Numbered from the stretch's first letter, positions 47,568-56,468 are shown. The stretch is DNA of 64,000 nt from Lentisalinibacter sediminis (GCF_040706615.1 NZ_JAPDRF010000003.1:310001-374000); one strand, 5' to 3'. The notes: generated from the sequence alone by a model not told the origin. Numbers and translations: made by a program.

Positions 47568-48846
47568 CGGCACCGCCTCCGAATCGCTGAGCCATGGCCT
47601 CCTCCGAGACGTCCGCTTCGCTGCGGCGCATGCACTCGACGGCCTGGGTGGCGATCCACAGCCGCTTGGCATCGGCAAGGTAGAAGTCCTGCGGCACCGA
47701 CTGGCCGTCGGCGATGTAGACCAGCGGCAGGCGGTGGCGGATGAGGACACCGAGCGCGCAGCCGAGCTGGGCGGCCTCGTCGATCTTGGTCAGCGCGCAG
47801 CCGGCGAGCGGCAGCTGGCCGAAGCGCCGCACCGCCTCGTCCAGGGAGGCTTCCTGGGCCGTGGCGGAAAGAGTCAGGAATACCTCGATCGGCGTGCCCT
47901 CGATCTTCAGTGCCGCGAGCTGATCGCCCAGACGGACGTCGCGCTGATTCATACCGGTGGTATCGATCAGCACCAGGTCCATGGAGCCCAGGCGCTGCAG
48001 CAGCGCGGCCAGCGCCTCGCCGTCTTCGGCCACGTACATCCGGGCACCCAGGATGCGCGCGTAGGTCGCCAGCTGCTCCTCGGCTCCGATGCGGTAGCAG
48101 TCCGTGGTGACCAGTGCGATGCCCTCGGCGCCGTGGCGCATGGCGTAGCGCGCCGCGAGCTTGGCGATGGTGGTGGTCTTGCCGACTCCGGTCGGGCCGA
48201 CGAAAGCGGCGATGCCGCCGCGCTCGAGCAGCCGGTCCTCCGTCATCGGCAGCGTCTCCGCCAGGATCCGCAGCGGCAGCTGCCAGGCATGTTCGCTCGC
48301 ATCACCGTCCTCCAGCTGCTCGGCAATGGGTGCGGCCACGTCCGGCGCCACACCGATGCGGCTGAGATTCCTCAGCACCTGGGCGCGTCCGGGCCGTCGA
48401 CGCGAGTAGTCGTTCCAGGCCAGGCTGGAGAGCTGGGACTCCAGCAGCTCGCGCAAGCCGCGGATGTCCGAGTGGACCGCGTCGAGGCCGGGGTTCGCCT
48501 CGGCGGCGGCCGGGCTCGCAGCGGCCGGACGCTCGGCCAGGTCGGCCAGGGCGCGGTGCAGGCGCGGTCCGGCGGGCGCCTCGGGCTCCGGGGCGGGCGC
48601 CTCGGGCGCCTCCGCCACGGTGTCCTCCACCTCCGTCGCAGCCACCGCGCCGGCGCTACCGGTTTCAGCACGGAGGCTGCCGAGCGCCTCGCGTATCAGC
48701 GCCTCGTCGTAGTCCAGTGCAGCGATGATCTCCACGCCCTCGGCCACGCGGCTGTTCGAGAGAATCACCGCATCGGGTCCCTGCTCCTCCCGCACCCGGC
48801 GCAGGGCCTGGCGCATGTCCGGTGCTACGAATCGCTTGATCTTCAT
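47554..48846 (-). CDS. flhF: SRP-type GTPase for polar flagellar placement
   Basis: 430 residues. The N-terminal B domain begins MKIKRFVAPDMRQALRRVREE with an Ala/Pro-rich disordered region (about 85-125), then an N domain and the GTPase domain with FVGPTGVGKTTTIAKLAARYA (G1), VTTDCYRIGAEEQL (G2), DTTGMNQRD (G3) and TKIDEA (G4). FlhF marks the pole where the flagellum assembles. GAGGAA lies before the ATG. Start 27 bp after flhA. Confidence 0.95.
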   Translation of the reverse strand: MKIKRFVAPDMRQALRRVREEQGPDAVILSNSRVAEGVEIIAALDYDEALIREALGSLRAETGSAGAVAATEVEDTVAEAPEAPAPEPEAPAGPRLHRALADLAERPAAASPAAAEANPGLDAVHSDIRGLRELLESQLSSLAWNDYSRRRPGRAQVLRNLSRIGVAPDVAAPIAEQLEDGDASEHAWQLPLRILAETLPMTEDRLLERGGIAAFVGPTGVGKTTTIAKLAARYAMRHGAEGIALVTTDCYRIGAEEQLATYARILGARMYVAEDGEALAALLQRLGSMDLVLIDTTGMNQRDVRLGDQLAALKIEGTPIEVFLTLSATAQEASLDEAVRRFGQLPLAGCALTKIDEAAQLGCALGVLIRHRLPLVYIADGQSVPQDFYLADAKRLWIATQAVECMRRSEADVSEEAMAQRFGGGADALS

Positions 48847-48873
48847 AGTGGGTTCCTCAGCTCAGGCGGCCGG

Positions 48874-50940
48874 TCAGTTGCCGACGGCGCCGACCATCCT
48901 TATCTGTTTGTCTTCGGGTATTTCGTTGTAGGCGAGTACATGCAGGTTGCGTATGCCGCGCATGAGCTTCGCGAGCCACGGCCGGATACCCGGCGCCACC
49001 AGCAGCACCGCCGGCTCCCCGGCCGCCTCCTGGCGTTCCGCGTTCTCGGACAGCATCCGGTGGATGCGCTCCACGAGGCCGGGCTCCAGGCCGGCGGTGG
49101 CACCGTTGCGGGTGGACTCGGTGAGCAGCTGCTCCAGCTCCGGCTCCAGCGTGAGCACCGGCAGCTCCTCGCGCATGCCGGCGACGCCCTGAACGATGGA
49201 GCGGCCCAGCGCGACGCGCACCGCCGCCACCAGCTGCTCCGGCTCCTGACTCTTGGGACCCTGCTCCGTCAGGGTCTCGGCGATGCGGCGGATGTTGCGC
49301 ACCGGGATGTTCTCGGCGAGGAGCATCTGCAGCACCTTGACCACGGTGGCCATGGGCAGCGTCTTCGGCGTCAGTTCTTCCACCAGCTTCGGCGCGGTCT
49401 CGCCCAGTTTGTCCAGCAGCTGCTGGGCTTCCTCGTGGCCGAGCAGCTCGGCGGCGTGGGTCGAGAGCAGCTGACTGATGTGAGTGGCGACCACGGTGCT
49501 CGCATCCACCACCGTGTAACCGAGCATCTGCGCCTCCTCGTTCTGGGACGGGTCGATCCACACGGCCTGCATGCCGAAGGCCGGGTCCTTCGTAGCGATG
49601 CCCTGCAGCTCGCCGAAGACCTGGCCGGGGTTGATTGCCAGTTCCTTGTCCATGTGGACCTCGCCCTCGCCCAGGGGCACGCCCATGAGCGAGATGCGGT
49701 AACCCACGGGCGCCAGATCCAGGTTGTCGCGGATGTGCACGGCCGGGATCAGAAAGCCGAGTTCCTCCGTGAGTTTCTTGCGCACGCCCTTGATGCGGGA
49801 GACGAGCGGGCCGCCCCGGTTCCGGTCCACCAGCGGGATCAGGCGGTAGCCCACTTCCAGGCCGACCGTGTCCACGGGGGAGACGTCGTCCCAGCTGAGC
49901 TCCTTCGGCTGCGCCGGCTGCTCGGGCTCTGCCGATTCCCCGGCGGGCTCGGCGGCCTCCGACGGACGCCGGGCGGAACGCCAGGCACCGTAGCCGGCGC
50001 CGGCCGCCAGCGTCAGGAATGCGAAGTTCGGCATGCCGGGGATGAGGCCCAGCGTGAGCATCACCCCCGCCGTCACGCCCAGCACGCGGGGATCACCGAA
50101 GATCTGTGACAGCATCTGCCGGGCCATGTCCTGGGGCTTGGAGACGCGGGTGATGATCACGGCCACGGCGGTGGAGAGCAGCAGCGAGGGGATCTGCGCC
50201 ACCAGGCCGTCGCCGATGGTGAGCAGGGTGTAGTTCTGCATGGCCGCGGACAGGCTCATGTCGTGGCGCACCGTGCCGATCACCAGGCCGCCGATGATGT
50301 TGATGAACAGAATCAGGATGCCGGCGATGGCGTCACCGCGCACGAACTTGCTCGAGCCGTCCATGGCGCCGTAGAAGTCGGCCTCCTCGCGGACCTCCTG
50401 GCGACGCTGGCGGGCCTCGTTCTGGTCGATCAGGCCGGCGTTCAGGTCGGCATCGATGGCCATCTGCTTGCCCGGCATGGAGTCCAGGGTGAAGCGCGCA
50501 GTCACCTCCGAGACGCGCCCGGCGCCCTTGGTGACGACCACGAAGTTGATGATCACCAGGATCGAGAACACGACCAGACCGACGGCGTAGTCGCCGCCGA
50601 TGACGAAGTTGCCGAACGCCTCGATGACCCGTCCCGCGGCGCCCGTGCCGGTATGCCCCTCGAGCAGCACCACCCGGGTGGAGGCGATGTTCAGCGCGAG
50701 CCTGAGCAGCGTCACGATCAGGAGCACCGTCGGGAACACGGCGAATTCCAGCGGACGCTGCACGTAGACCACCGTCAGCAGGATCGCGAGCGACAGCGCA
50801 ATATTGAAGGTGAAAAGCGTATCCAGCGCGAACGGATGCATGGGCACGATCATCATGCCGAGCATCGTCAGCATGAGGAGGGGTACCCCGAGCCCGCGGC
50901 TGAAGCGGGCGAATCCGTTCACTGCAGCGACACTTGCCAC
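48874..50940 (-). CDS. flhA: Flagellar export gate protein FlhA
   Basis: 688 residues. Eight N-terminal membrane helices begin GLGVPLLMLTMLGMMIVPMHPFALDTLF (start of the region) with the conserved cytoplasmic FHIPEP-type loop near GRVSEVTARFTLDSMPGKQMAIDADL. The large cytoplasmic domain forms the nonameric export ring. GTG 50940 has AGGAG eight bases upstream. It follows flhB by 14 bp. Confidence 0.96.
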   Translation of the reverse strand: MASVAAVNGFARFSRGLGVPLLMLTMLGMMIVPMHPFALDTLFTFNIALSLAILLTVVYVQRPLEFAVFPTVLLIVTLLRLALNIASTRVVLLEGHTGTGAAGRVIEAFGNFVIGGDYAVGLVVFSILVIINFVVVTKGAGRVSEVTARFTLDSMPGKQMAIDADLNAGLIDQNEARQRRQEVREEADFYGAMDGSSKFVRGDAIAGILILFINIIGGLVIGTVRHDMSLSAAMQNYTLLTIGDGLVAQIPSLLLSTAVAVIITRVSKPQDMARQMLSQIFGDPRVLGVTAGVMLTLGLIPGMPNFAFLTLAAGAGYGAWRSARRPSEAAEPAGESAEPEQPAQPKELSWDDVSPVDTVGLEVGYRLIPLVDRNRGGPLVSRIKGVRKKLTEELGFLIPAVHIRDNLDLAPVGYRISLMGVPLGEGEVHMDKELAINPGQVFGELQGIATKDPAFGMQAVWIDPSQNEEAQMLGYTVVDASTVVATHISQLLSTHAAELLGHEEAQQLLDKLGETAPKLVEELTPKTLPMATVVKVLQMLLAENIPVRNIRRIAETLTEQGPKSQEPEQLVAAVRVALGRSIVQGVAGMREELPVLTLEPELEQLLTESTRNGATAGLEPGLVERIHRMLSENAERQEAAGEPAVLLVAPGIRPWLAKLMRGIRNLHVLAYNEIPEDKQIRMVGAVGN

Positions 50941-50954
50941 GTTCTACTCTCCTG

Positions 50955-52103
50955 TTACGAGCGCCGTACGGGCCCGGTAAAAAGACTCTCGTCCACGTCC
51001 GGCTCCGGCGCCTCGGGCGCCTCGGCGGCCGGGCCGTCGAAATCCCTGAGCTGGAAGATGTAGGCCAGCACCTGGGCCACGGCGGTATACAGCGCCGCGG
51101 GGATCTCCTGGCCGATGCGGGTGCTCGCATACAGCGCGCGGGCCAGCGGCGGCGCCGAGAACAGCGGCACGTCGTGCTGCTCGCCGAGTGCGCGGATGCG
51201 CGCCGCGATCAGGTCCCGGCCCTTGGCGACCACCCGGGGCGCCGACATGCGCCCGGAATCCCAGGCCAGCGCCACCGCGTAATGGGTGGGGTTGGTGATG
51301 ATGACGGCCGCCTCCGGCACCGCCTCCATCATGCGGCGCGTCGCCACCTCCTGCTGCAGCTGGCGGATGCGCTGGCGCACCTCCGGCCGGCCCTCGGTAT
51401 CCTTCTGCTCGTCGCGCACTTCCTGGCGGGTCATGCGCAGCTTCTTGGCGTGATCCCAGAGCTGGAACGGCACGTCGACCGCTGCGATCACCAGCAGCGA
51501 CGCGCTCAGGATGATCAGCGACTGCACCAGCAGTTCGGCAGCACCGCCGAGCGCGGCAGCCGGCGTCTGGGTGCCCAGGCCGAGCAGCCGGTCGGCGCTC
51601 AGCCAGAGCCAGATGACCGCCGCCGTCGCAACCACCGCGAACTTGGCCACCGCCTTCAGCAGTTCATTCAGGCTCTTCATGCTGAAGATGCGCTTCACGC
51701 CCTTGATGACGCTCAGCCGCTCGCCCTTGAACGCGATGGCCTCAACGCTGAAGGCCCAGCCGCCCAGCGCCACCGAGCTCAGCAGCGCGGCTGCGACCAC
51801 CACGATGAAGAACGGCGCCAGCGCAGCGACGGCCGCCACGCCGGCCTCGGCCAGCGCCTGTGGCCCGTAGCCCGCGTCCATGATCTTCGCGCGCTCGGTG
51901 ACCAGCGCGCCCGTGAAGCCGTCGACGATGCCGCCGCCGATTGGCGCGGCCAGCACCGCCAGCGCCGCGGAGCCACACAGCATCACGCCCGTGGTGGTGA
52001 GTTCCTTGGAACGGGCGACATCACCTTTCTTGCGCGCATCCTCGCGGCGCTTCGGTGTCGCTTGTTCCGTTTTCTCCTGGAACTGTTCCTGCTGTCCGCT
52101 CAT
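50955..52103 (-). CDS. flhB: Flagellar export switch protein FlhB
   Basis: 382 residues. The N-terminus QEKTEQATPKRREDARKKGDVARSKEL is the family start. Four helices lead to the cytoplasmic domain with the self-cleaving NPTH site (VIITNPTHYAVALAWDSG), where cutting between Asn and Pro switches export from hook to filament substrates. A Pro/Glu-rich tail (EAPEAPEPDVDESL) follows. Its ATG is 4 bp after fliR. FliK, the partner that triggers the switch, is encoded 4 kb upstream. Confidence 0.96.
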   Translation of the reverse strand: MSGQQEQFQEKTEQATPKRREDARKKGDVARSKELTTTGVMLCGSAALAVLAAPIGGGIVDGFTGALVTERAKIMDAGYGPQALAEAGVAAVAALAPFFIVVVAAALLSSVALGGWAFSVEAIAFKGERLSVIKGVKRIFSMKSLNELLKAVAKFAVVATAAVIWLWLSADRLLGLGTQTPAAALGGAAELLVQSLIILSASLLVIAAVDVPFQLWDHAKKLRMTRQEVRDEQKDTEGRPEVRQRIRQLQQEVATRRMMEAVPEAAVIITNPTHYAVALAWDSGRMSAPRVVAKGRDLIAARIRALGEQHDVPLFSAPPLARALYASTRIGQEIPAALYTAVAQVLAYIFQLRDFDGPAAEAPEAPEPDVDESLFTGPVRRS

Positions 52104-52107
52104 GGCT

Positions 52108-52884
52108 TCAGTTCGCTCCCACCAGTGCCCGCGTCATCTCCAGCGACTGCGCCAGCAGCCGCGTGAAGCCCGAGGTCAGGCTGTCCATGGACAGCAGCAG
52201 CACGAAGAAGCCGAGCAGCATCGACACGGGAAAGCCTACGGCGAAGAGGTTCAGCGTGGGCGCGGCCCGGCTCATCACACCGAACGCGAGGTTCACCACC
52301 AGCAGAGCCGTGATGCCCGGTAGCGCCACTGTCAGCGCACCCACGAACAGGTACGCCGTCCATTCGAGCAGGCCGCCGAGCCCGTCCCGCGTGAGCCCGC
52401 CGCTGCCCACGGGCAGACTGTGGAAGCTGTCCGCGAGCACCTGGATCATCACCAGATGCCCATCCAGCGCCAGGAACACCAGCGTGGTCAGCATCAGGAA
52501 GAACTGGGACAGCACCGGCACGTTCACGCCGCGCTGCTGGTCCACCAGCACCGCGAAGCCGAGGCCCATGCTCATGGCGATGTTCTGGGCGCCCAGCACC
52601 ACCGCATCGAAGATCAGCTGCACGCAGAAACCCATGGCGACGCCGATCAGAATCTCGTGGAAGACCGTGATCACGATGGCCGGCTCCAGGAAACGCTCGG
52701 TGGGCGGCAGCGGCACCACCGGCGCGATCACCGCCGACAGCGCCAGCGCCAGCAGGATTCGCACCCGCTTCGGCACCAGCCCGCCGCCCAGCGAGGGCAT
52801 CGCCATCAGCATCGCGGAGATGCGGATCAGCGGCCACAGGTAGGGCAGCAGCATGTCCGTGACGACCGGTATGAGCGTATTCAC
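52108..52884 (-). CDS. fliR: Flagellar export gate protein FliR
   Basis: 258 residues, inner-membrane protein with about six hydrophobic segments, including PLIRISAMLMAMPSLGGGLVPKRVRILLALAL, HEILIGVAMGFCVQLIFDAV and ALTVALPGITALLVVNLAFGVMSRAAPTLN, the conserved block before the last helices. Together with FliP and FliQ it forms the export channel. GTG start 52884 lies 19 bp after fliQ. Confidence 0.95.
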   Translation of the reverse strand: MNTLIPVVTDMLLPYLWPLIRISAMLMAMPSLGGGLVPKRVRILLALALSAVIAPVVPLPPTERFLEPAIVITVFHEILIGVAMGFCVQLIFDAVVLGAQNIAMSMGLGFAVLVDQQRGVNVPVLSQFFLMLTTLVFLALDGHLVMIQVLADSFHSLPVGSGGLTRDGLGGLLEWTAYLFVGALTVALPGITALLVVNLAFGVMSRAAPTLNLFAVGFPVSMLLGFFVLLLSMDSLTSGFTRLLAQSLEMTRALVGAN

Positions 52885-52903
52885 CTTGCTTCCCGTCCAT
52901 GGC

Positions 52904-53173
52904 TCAACCGATGATCCCGGGGATGTCGGTGATCAGGCGGCGCGTAAAGTCGATGATGACGCTGAGCATCCAGGGGCCCGCGACCGAAAGCGCGACGACC
53001 AGCATCAGCAGTTTCGGGATGAACGACAGGGTCATCTCGTTGATCTGAGTGGCGGCCTGGATCATGCCCACCAGCAGGCCCACGGCCAGCGCCGAGAGCA
53101 GCAGCGGCGAGGCGAGCAGTATCGTCACCCAGAGGGCCTGCTGTCCGATGGTGGTGACTGTCTCGGGTGTCAT
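52904..53173 (-). CDS. fliQ: Flagellar export gate protein FliQ
   Basis: 89 residues with two hydrophobic helices: ALWVTILLASPLLLSALAVGLLVGMIQAATQINEMTLSFIPKL (first helix and following loop) and MLVVALSVAGPWMLSVIIDFT. Four copies wrap the FliP5-FliR1 core of the export gate. Length and the QAATQINEMTL motif are typical. Start 10 bp after fliP. Confidence 0.95.
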   Translation of the reverse strand: MTPETVTTIGQQALWVTILLASPLLLSALAVGLLVGMIQAATQINEMTLSFIPKLLMLVVALSVAGPWMLSVIIDFTRRLITDIPGIIG

Positions 53174-53183
53174 GGACGCATCC

Positions 53184-53981
53184 TCAGACGTAGAAACTCG
53201 AGGCCAGCGTGCCGAGCACCATGGCCCAGCCGTCCACCAGCACGAACAGCATGATTTTGAAGGGCAGCGAGATGAGCATGGGCGAGAGCATCATCATGCC
53301 CATCGACATCAGCACGCTGGACACCACCAGGTCGATGATCAGAAACGGTATGAACACCAGGAAACCGATCTGGAACGCGGTCTTCAGCTCGCTGACGATG
53401 AAACTCGGCACCAGCACCGATGTCGGGACTTCCGCCGCCGAGGCAAAATCGGTCCGTCCGGAGATGCCGGCGAACAGCGCGATGTCGTCCTCGCGGGTCT
53501 GGTGCAGCATGAACTCGCGCAGCGGCTCCATGCCGGCGCTGAGCGCCACCTCCGCGCTCACCTCGCCGTCGATGTACGGCTTCGCGGCCTCGTCGTAGAT
53601 GCGATCGAGCACCGGCGTCATCACGAAGAAGGTCATGAACAGGGCGATACCGATCAGGACCTGGTTGGGGGGCGTCTGCGCGGTGCCCAGCGCCTGGCGC
53701 AGGATCGAGAGCACGATGATCATCCGCACGAACGCGCTCATGGACAGCAGCCCCGCGGGCAGCAGGGTGAGCAGCGTCATCAGCACCAGGATCTGGATGC
53801 TGAGGCTGTAGCTCTCTCCGGCGCCCGTGGTCGAATCGTTCACCGAGTCCGCCGCGGCGGCGATGACGTCCGCCGCCGTCGCCTCGTTCGCGAAGCCGGT
53901 GACGGGTACCGCGACCAGCGCGGCGCACACCAGAGCCAGTGCGGCCAGCTGTATCGTCACTCGTGTGGCCATTTGCCTCAT
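53184..53981 (-). CDS. fliP: Flagellar export gate protein FliP
   Basis: 265 residues with a cleavable signal (LAALALVCAALVAVPVTGFA). Conserved blocks: SIQILVLMTLLTLLPAGLLSMSAFVRMIIVLSILRQALG, TPPNQVLIGIALFMTFFVMTPV, LVPSFIVSELKTAFQIGFLVFIPFLIIDLVV and MLSPMLISLPFKIMLFVLVDGW. ATG 53981 overlaps the fliO stop by 4 nt. A longer frame upstream is only a shadow of fliO. Confidence 0.95.
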   Translation of the reverse strand: MRQMATRVTIQLAALALVCAALVAVPVTGFANEATAADVIAAAADSVNDSTTGAGESYSLSIQILVLMTLLTLLPAGLLSMSAFVRMIIVLSILRQALGTAQTPPNQVLIGIALFMTFFVMTPVLDRIYDEAAKPYIDGEVSAEVALSAGMEPLREFMLHQTREDDIALFAGISGRTDFASAAEVPTSVLVPSFIVSELKTAFQIGFLVFIPFLIIDLVVSSVLMSMGMMMLSPMLISLPFKIMLFVLVDGWAMVLGTLASSFYV

Positions 53982-54442
53982 GACCGCTCCCTCGTGGTGC
54001 CCGCCACGGCGGCGCGCAGACGATCGGTGAAGCTGCGCTCGTCGTCGCCCGGCGCGGGGGTGAGCGGCACGACCGGCCGCTCGGGAACCAGCAGCGTATT
54101 CATGCCGCCCGGCGAGATGCCCACGACCACCTGCTGCTCGCCCACCTGCAGCAGCACCACCTTCTCCTTGGCGCCGAGCGGCTGGGCCGCCAGCACGCGG
54201 AAGTGGCCATTGCGTGCGGCACGCAGCCCCTGCGAGCGGCTGTAGATCCAGCCGAACAGCAGGATGGCACCGATCACCAGCAGCAGATTCATGCTCATGC
54301 TGAGCAGCTCCGTACCCGACAGCGGCGAGGGCATCGGCGTCGGCTTGCCGTCGCCGGCCGCCAGCACCGGGGCCGCGACGAGCCACAGCACGGCGCCTGC
54401 GACGATCGTCCGGAGCTGACCTGTGGTGCGACGGAATTCCAT
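53978..54442 (-). CDS. fliO: Flagellar protein FliO
   Basis: 154 residues. A signal-like N-terminus (TIVAGAVLWLVAAPVLAAG) precedes one membrane helix (LLSMSMNLLLVIGAILLFGWIYSR) and a basic cytoplasmic domain with LAAQPLGAKEKVVLLQVGEQQVVVGISPGG, the FliO core. It assists FliP assembly. ATG 54442 has GGGAG eight bases upstream; a TTG at 54466 overlaps the fliN stop and is the alternative. Confidence 0.9.
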   Translation of the reverse strand: MEFRRTTGQLRTIVAGAVLWLVAAPVLAAGDGKPTPMPSPLSGTELLSMSMNLLLVIGAILLFGWIYSRSQGLRAARNGHFRVLAAQPLGAKEKVVLLQVGEQQVVVGISPGGMNTLLVPERPVVPLTPAPGDDERSFTDRLRAAVAGTTRERS

Positions 54443-54462
54443 GCGCTCGACTCCCTGCGTGC

Positions 54463-54858
54463 TCAATTCAGCTTGCGGATGCGTTCGCTGGGGCTCACGA
54501 CGTCCGTCAGGCGCACGCCGAACTTGTCGTTCACCACGACGATCTCGCCATGAGCCACGAGGGTGCCGTTCACCAGCACGTCCATGGGTTCGCCGGCGGG
54601 CCGATCGAGTTCGATGACCGAGCCTTCCACCAGGCGCATCAGATCGCGGATGCTGATCTTCGTGTTGCCCACCCGCAGCGAGACGGTGACCGGCACGTCC
54701 AGTACCAGATCGAGCTTGATGTCCGCGCTGTCGGCCGGGAGGCTCGACGCCCCTTTTTCGAAGCGGTCTGGCGAGTACTGCTCGCCGGTATCCGCCGCGG
54801 GCGGTGCCGCCTGGTCTTCCGCCGCCTCGGCGCCGGTGTTTTCGGTGTTATCACTCAT
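54463..54858 (-). CDS. fliN: Flagellar C-ring protein FliN
   Basis: 131 residues. An acidic, Ala-rich leader (1-45) is followed by the SpoA domain: DLVLDVPVTVSLRVGNTKISIRDLM, ELDRPAGEPMDVLVNGTLVAHGEIVVVNDKFGVRLTDVV. It forms the base of the rotor switch with FliM and docks FliH. ATG 54858 lies 17 bp after fliM. An upstream longer frame is a shadow of fliM. Confidence 0.96.
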   Translation of the reverse strand: MSDNTENTGAEAAEDQAAPPAADTGEQYSPDRFEKGASSLPADSADIKLDLVLDVPVTVSLRVGNTKISIRDLMRLVEGSVIELDRPAGEPMDVLVNGTLVAHGEIVVVNDKFGVRLTDVVSPSERIRKLN

Positions 54859-54875
54859 GGTGCTTCCTCTTGCTC

Positions 54876-55856
54876 TCAGTCCTTGCGAGCGGCGACCCAG
54901 ACGCCGGTCCGCACTGCATTGCGCCCCCGCGACAGGCCGAACTCGCCCTGGAGTACGGGTGTGTCGCCGACGCTGAGCGTCACTGTCTTCGGGGAGTTGA
55001 TCGGGATGATGTCGCCGGGGGCGAGACGAGCCACGTTGCCCAGCGAGAGTTCCTTGTCGCCGATGCCGGTGGTCAGCTCCACGACGGAGGCGAGGACATG
55101 CTCCCTCAGCATGCCGGACCAGACCTCGTCCTGGTCGTTGCCGCCGGAGCGCTCGGCGCCGTCGAGGCTGTCGAAGACAGGCAGGATCGTCTCGAGCGGC
55201 AGGATCAGCTGGATGCGGCCGCTGGACTCGCCCGGCTCCACGCCGAACTCGCATTTCACCACCGGGTCGTTCGGCGCCGCGACCTGCAGCTGCTGCAGAT
55301 CCGATTCGGTCTGGACGATCTCGGGCTCGAGTTCGAGCACCGGCCGCCACACTTCCTTCATGTTCTCGAGAAACCGGCTCATGACGATCTCGCTGATCCG
55401 CACCTCGCCGGGCGTGTAGCCCTCGCGGTCGCTCCGGCACTCGTTGCCGTTGGCGCCGCCGAAGTAGCGGTCGACCAGCGCATTGATCAGCGGCGGGTCG
55501 AGGAACATCAGCGCCGGGCCGGTCAGCGGCTTCATGCCGAGCAGCATCAGCAGCGGCGGAGTCGGGAAGCCGTCGCAGACGGTCTCGAAGCGCAGCGTCT
55601 CGATGGTGCGTGTCACCACCCGGGTCTCCACCCGCAGCTGGCGCATGAGAGTGCGTTCCATGCGGCGGGCAAGCTGGCGATTGAGATGATCCAGTCGGGG
55701 CAGGCTGCCGCGGCGGATCTGATTGCGGGCGGGGATCTCGTAGTCGTAGACCTCCGCATCCAGCGGGCCGGTGTCCGTCTGGACCTCGACCTTGCCGGAC
55801 GACACCCCGTCCATGAGGGCGTCCATTTCGTCCTGACTGAGTACCTTCTCGCTCAT
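54876..55856 (-). CDS. fliM: Flagellar switch protein FliM
   Basis: 326 residues. The N-terminal CheY-phosphate-binding peptide is intact (LSQDEMDALMDGV). The middle domain contains FPTPPLLMLLGMKPLTGPAL and DRYFGGANGNE, and the C-terminal SpoA domain ends with LQGEFGLSRGRNAV. The FliG-contacting GGxG motif reads GGAN in a gap-free comparison. An intact CheY peptide implies that chemotaxis genes exist elsewhere. ATG 55856 is 4 bp after fliL. Confidence 0.96.
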   Translation of the reverse strand: MSEKVLSQDEMDALMDGVSSGKVEVQTDTGPLDAEVYDYEIPARNQIRRGSLPRLDHLNRQLARRMERTLMRQLRVETRVVTRTIETLRFETVCDGFPTPPLLMLLGMKPLTGPALMFLDPPLINALVDRYFGGANGNECRSDREGYTPGEVRISEIVMSRFLENMKEVWRPVLELEPEIVQTESDLQQLQVAAPNDPVVKCEFGVEPGESSGRIQLILPLETILPVFDSLDGAERSGGNDQDEVWSGMLREHVLASVVELTTGIGDKELSLGNVARLAPGDIIPINSPKTVTLSVGDTPVLQGEFGLSRGRNAVRTGVWVAARKD

Positions 55857-55860
55857 CGGC

Positions 55861-56382
55861 TCACTGCACCACGAGCGTCGTGAAGTAGGCCTCGCGGACG
55901 CCGGGCTCGCCGATGCGCTCCGTGAGGATGCCCTGCACCTCGGCCAGGACGTCGTCCAGCATCCGCTCCTTGCCGGAACGGGTGGTGGCCGTTTCGTAGT
56001 CGTAACCGCCGAGCAGCAGCAGCAGGTTGTTGCGGATGACGGCGTCGTGCTCCTTGAACGCATCGATGATGCGTTGCTCGCGAGCCATGAACTCCAGGCT
56101 GACCTGCATGAAATGGCGCTGGCCGACTTCGCCGCCGAAGTTGACGGTGAGCGGGGGATGCAGGCCGACGTAGAGGGCCGGCCCGTCGTCCTGCTCGGCC
56201 CCGGCGGTCTCCTCTCCGGCTCCGGCGGCCTCCTCCGACGAGAACATGCCGGACATGAAGCCGCCGACGGCGAGCCCCACCACCAGCAACGCGACGGCGC
56301 CGCCGATAATCAACAGCTTCGACCCCTTGCCCTTGGGTGCGGCCTCGTCGCCGCCCGGGGTCTCGTTCTGCTCCTCTGCCAT
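55861..56382 (-). CDS. fliL: Flagellar basal-body protein FliL
   Basis: 173 residues. A short charged N-terminus, one membrane helix (LLIIGGAVALLVVGLAVGGF), an acidic linker (EEAAGAGEETAGAEQDDG) and the FliL periplasmic domain (LTVNFGGEVGQRHFMQVSLEFM; IRNNLLLLLGGYDYE) ending REAYFTTLVVQ. It surrounds the stator. ATG 56382 has AGGAG eight bases upstream; ATG 56388 has it only two bases away. A sigma-54 promoter lies upstream, and fliL heads the fliLMNOPQR-flhBA string. Confidence 0.94.
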   Translation of the reverse strand: MAEEQNETPGGDEAAPKGKGSKLLIIGGAVALLVVGLAVGGFMSGMFSSEEAAGAGEETAGAEQDDGPALYVGLHPPLTVNFGGEVGQRHFMQVSLEFMAREQRIIDAFKEHDAVIRNNLLLLLGGYDYETATTRSGKERMLDDVLAEVQGILTERIGEPGVREAYFTTLVVQ

Positions 56383-56389
56383 CGACATC

Positions 56390-56412
56390 ACTCCTGTAGA
56401 AACCACAGGAGT
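56390..56412 (-). promoter_or_regulatory. Inverted repeat covering the fliL ribosome-binding site
   Basis: ACTCCTGT (56390-56397) and ACAGGAGT (56405-56412) are perfect complements around seven bases. In the minus-strand RNA the downstream arm contains AGGAG, the fliL Shine-Dalgarno. The predicted sigma-54 start (about 56405) would leave out most of the upstream arm. Confidence 0.55.
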
Positions 56413-56416
56413 GGAT

Positions 56417-56432
56417 GCAAGGCGCATGCCAA
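56417..56432 (-). promoter_or_regulatory. Sigma-54 promoter for fliL
   Basis: On the minus strand TTGGCATGCGCCTTGC, against the consensus YTGGCACG-N4-TTGC: one mismatch, with GG and GC correctly spaced. The predicted start is near 56405, 23 bp before the fliL ATG. FleQ is the likely activator. Confidence 0.75.
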
Positions 56433-56442
56433 CCGATTTTAC

Positions 56443-56468
56443 GCTATTAAATCTTTGTTTTTAATAGC
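56443..56468. promoter_or_regulatory. AT-rich inverted repeat upstream of the fliL sigma-54 promoter
   Basis: GCTATTAAA and TTTAATAGC (9-bp perfect arms, 8-bp spacer), 11 bp upstream of the -24 element. Too AT-rich for an intrinsic terminator of fliK; the position suits an enhancer-binding or other regulator site. It does not match the Pseudomonas FleQ consensus. Confidence 0.4.

Noticed and set aside
56443..56468. Intrinsic terminator of fliK
   Set aside because: The stem is AT-rich with no GC core and no clean T-tract; kept only as a possible regulatory site.
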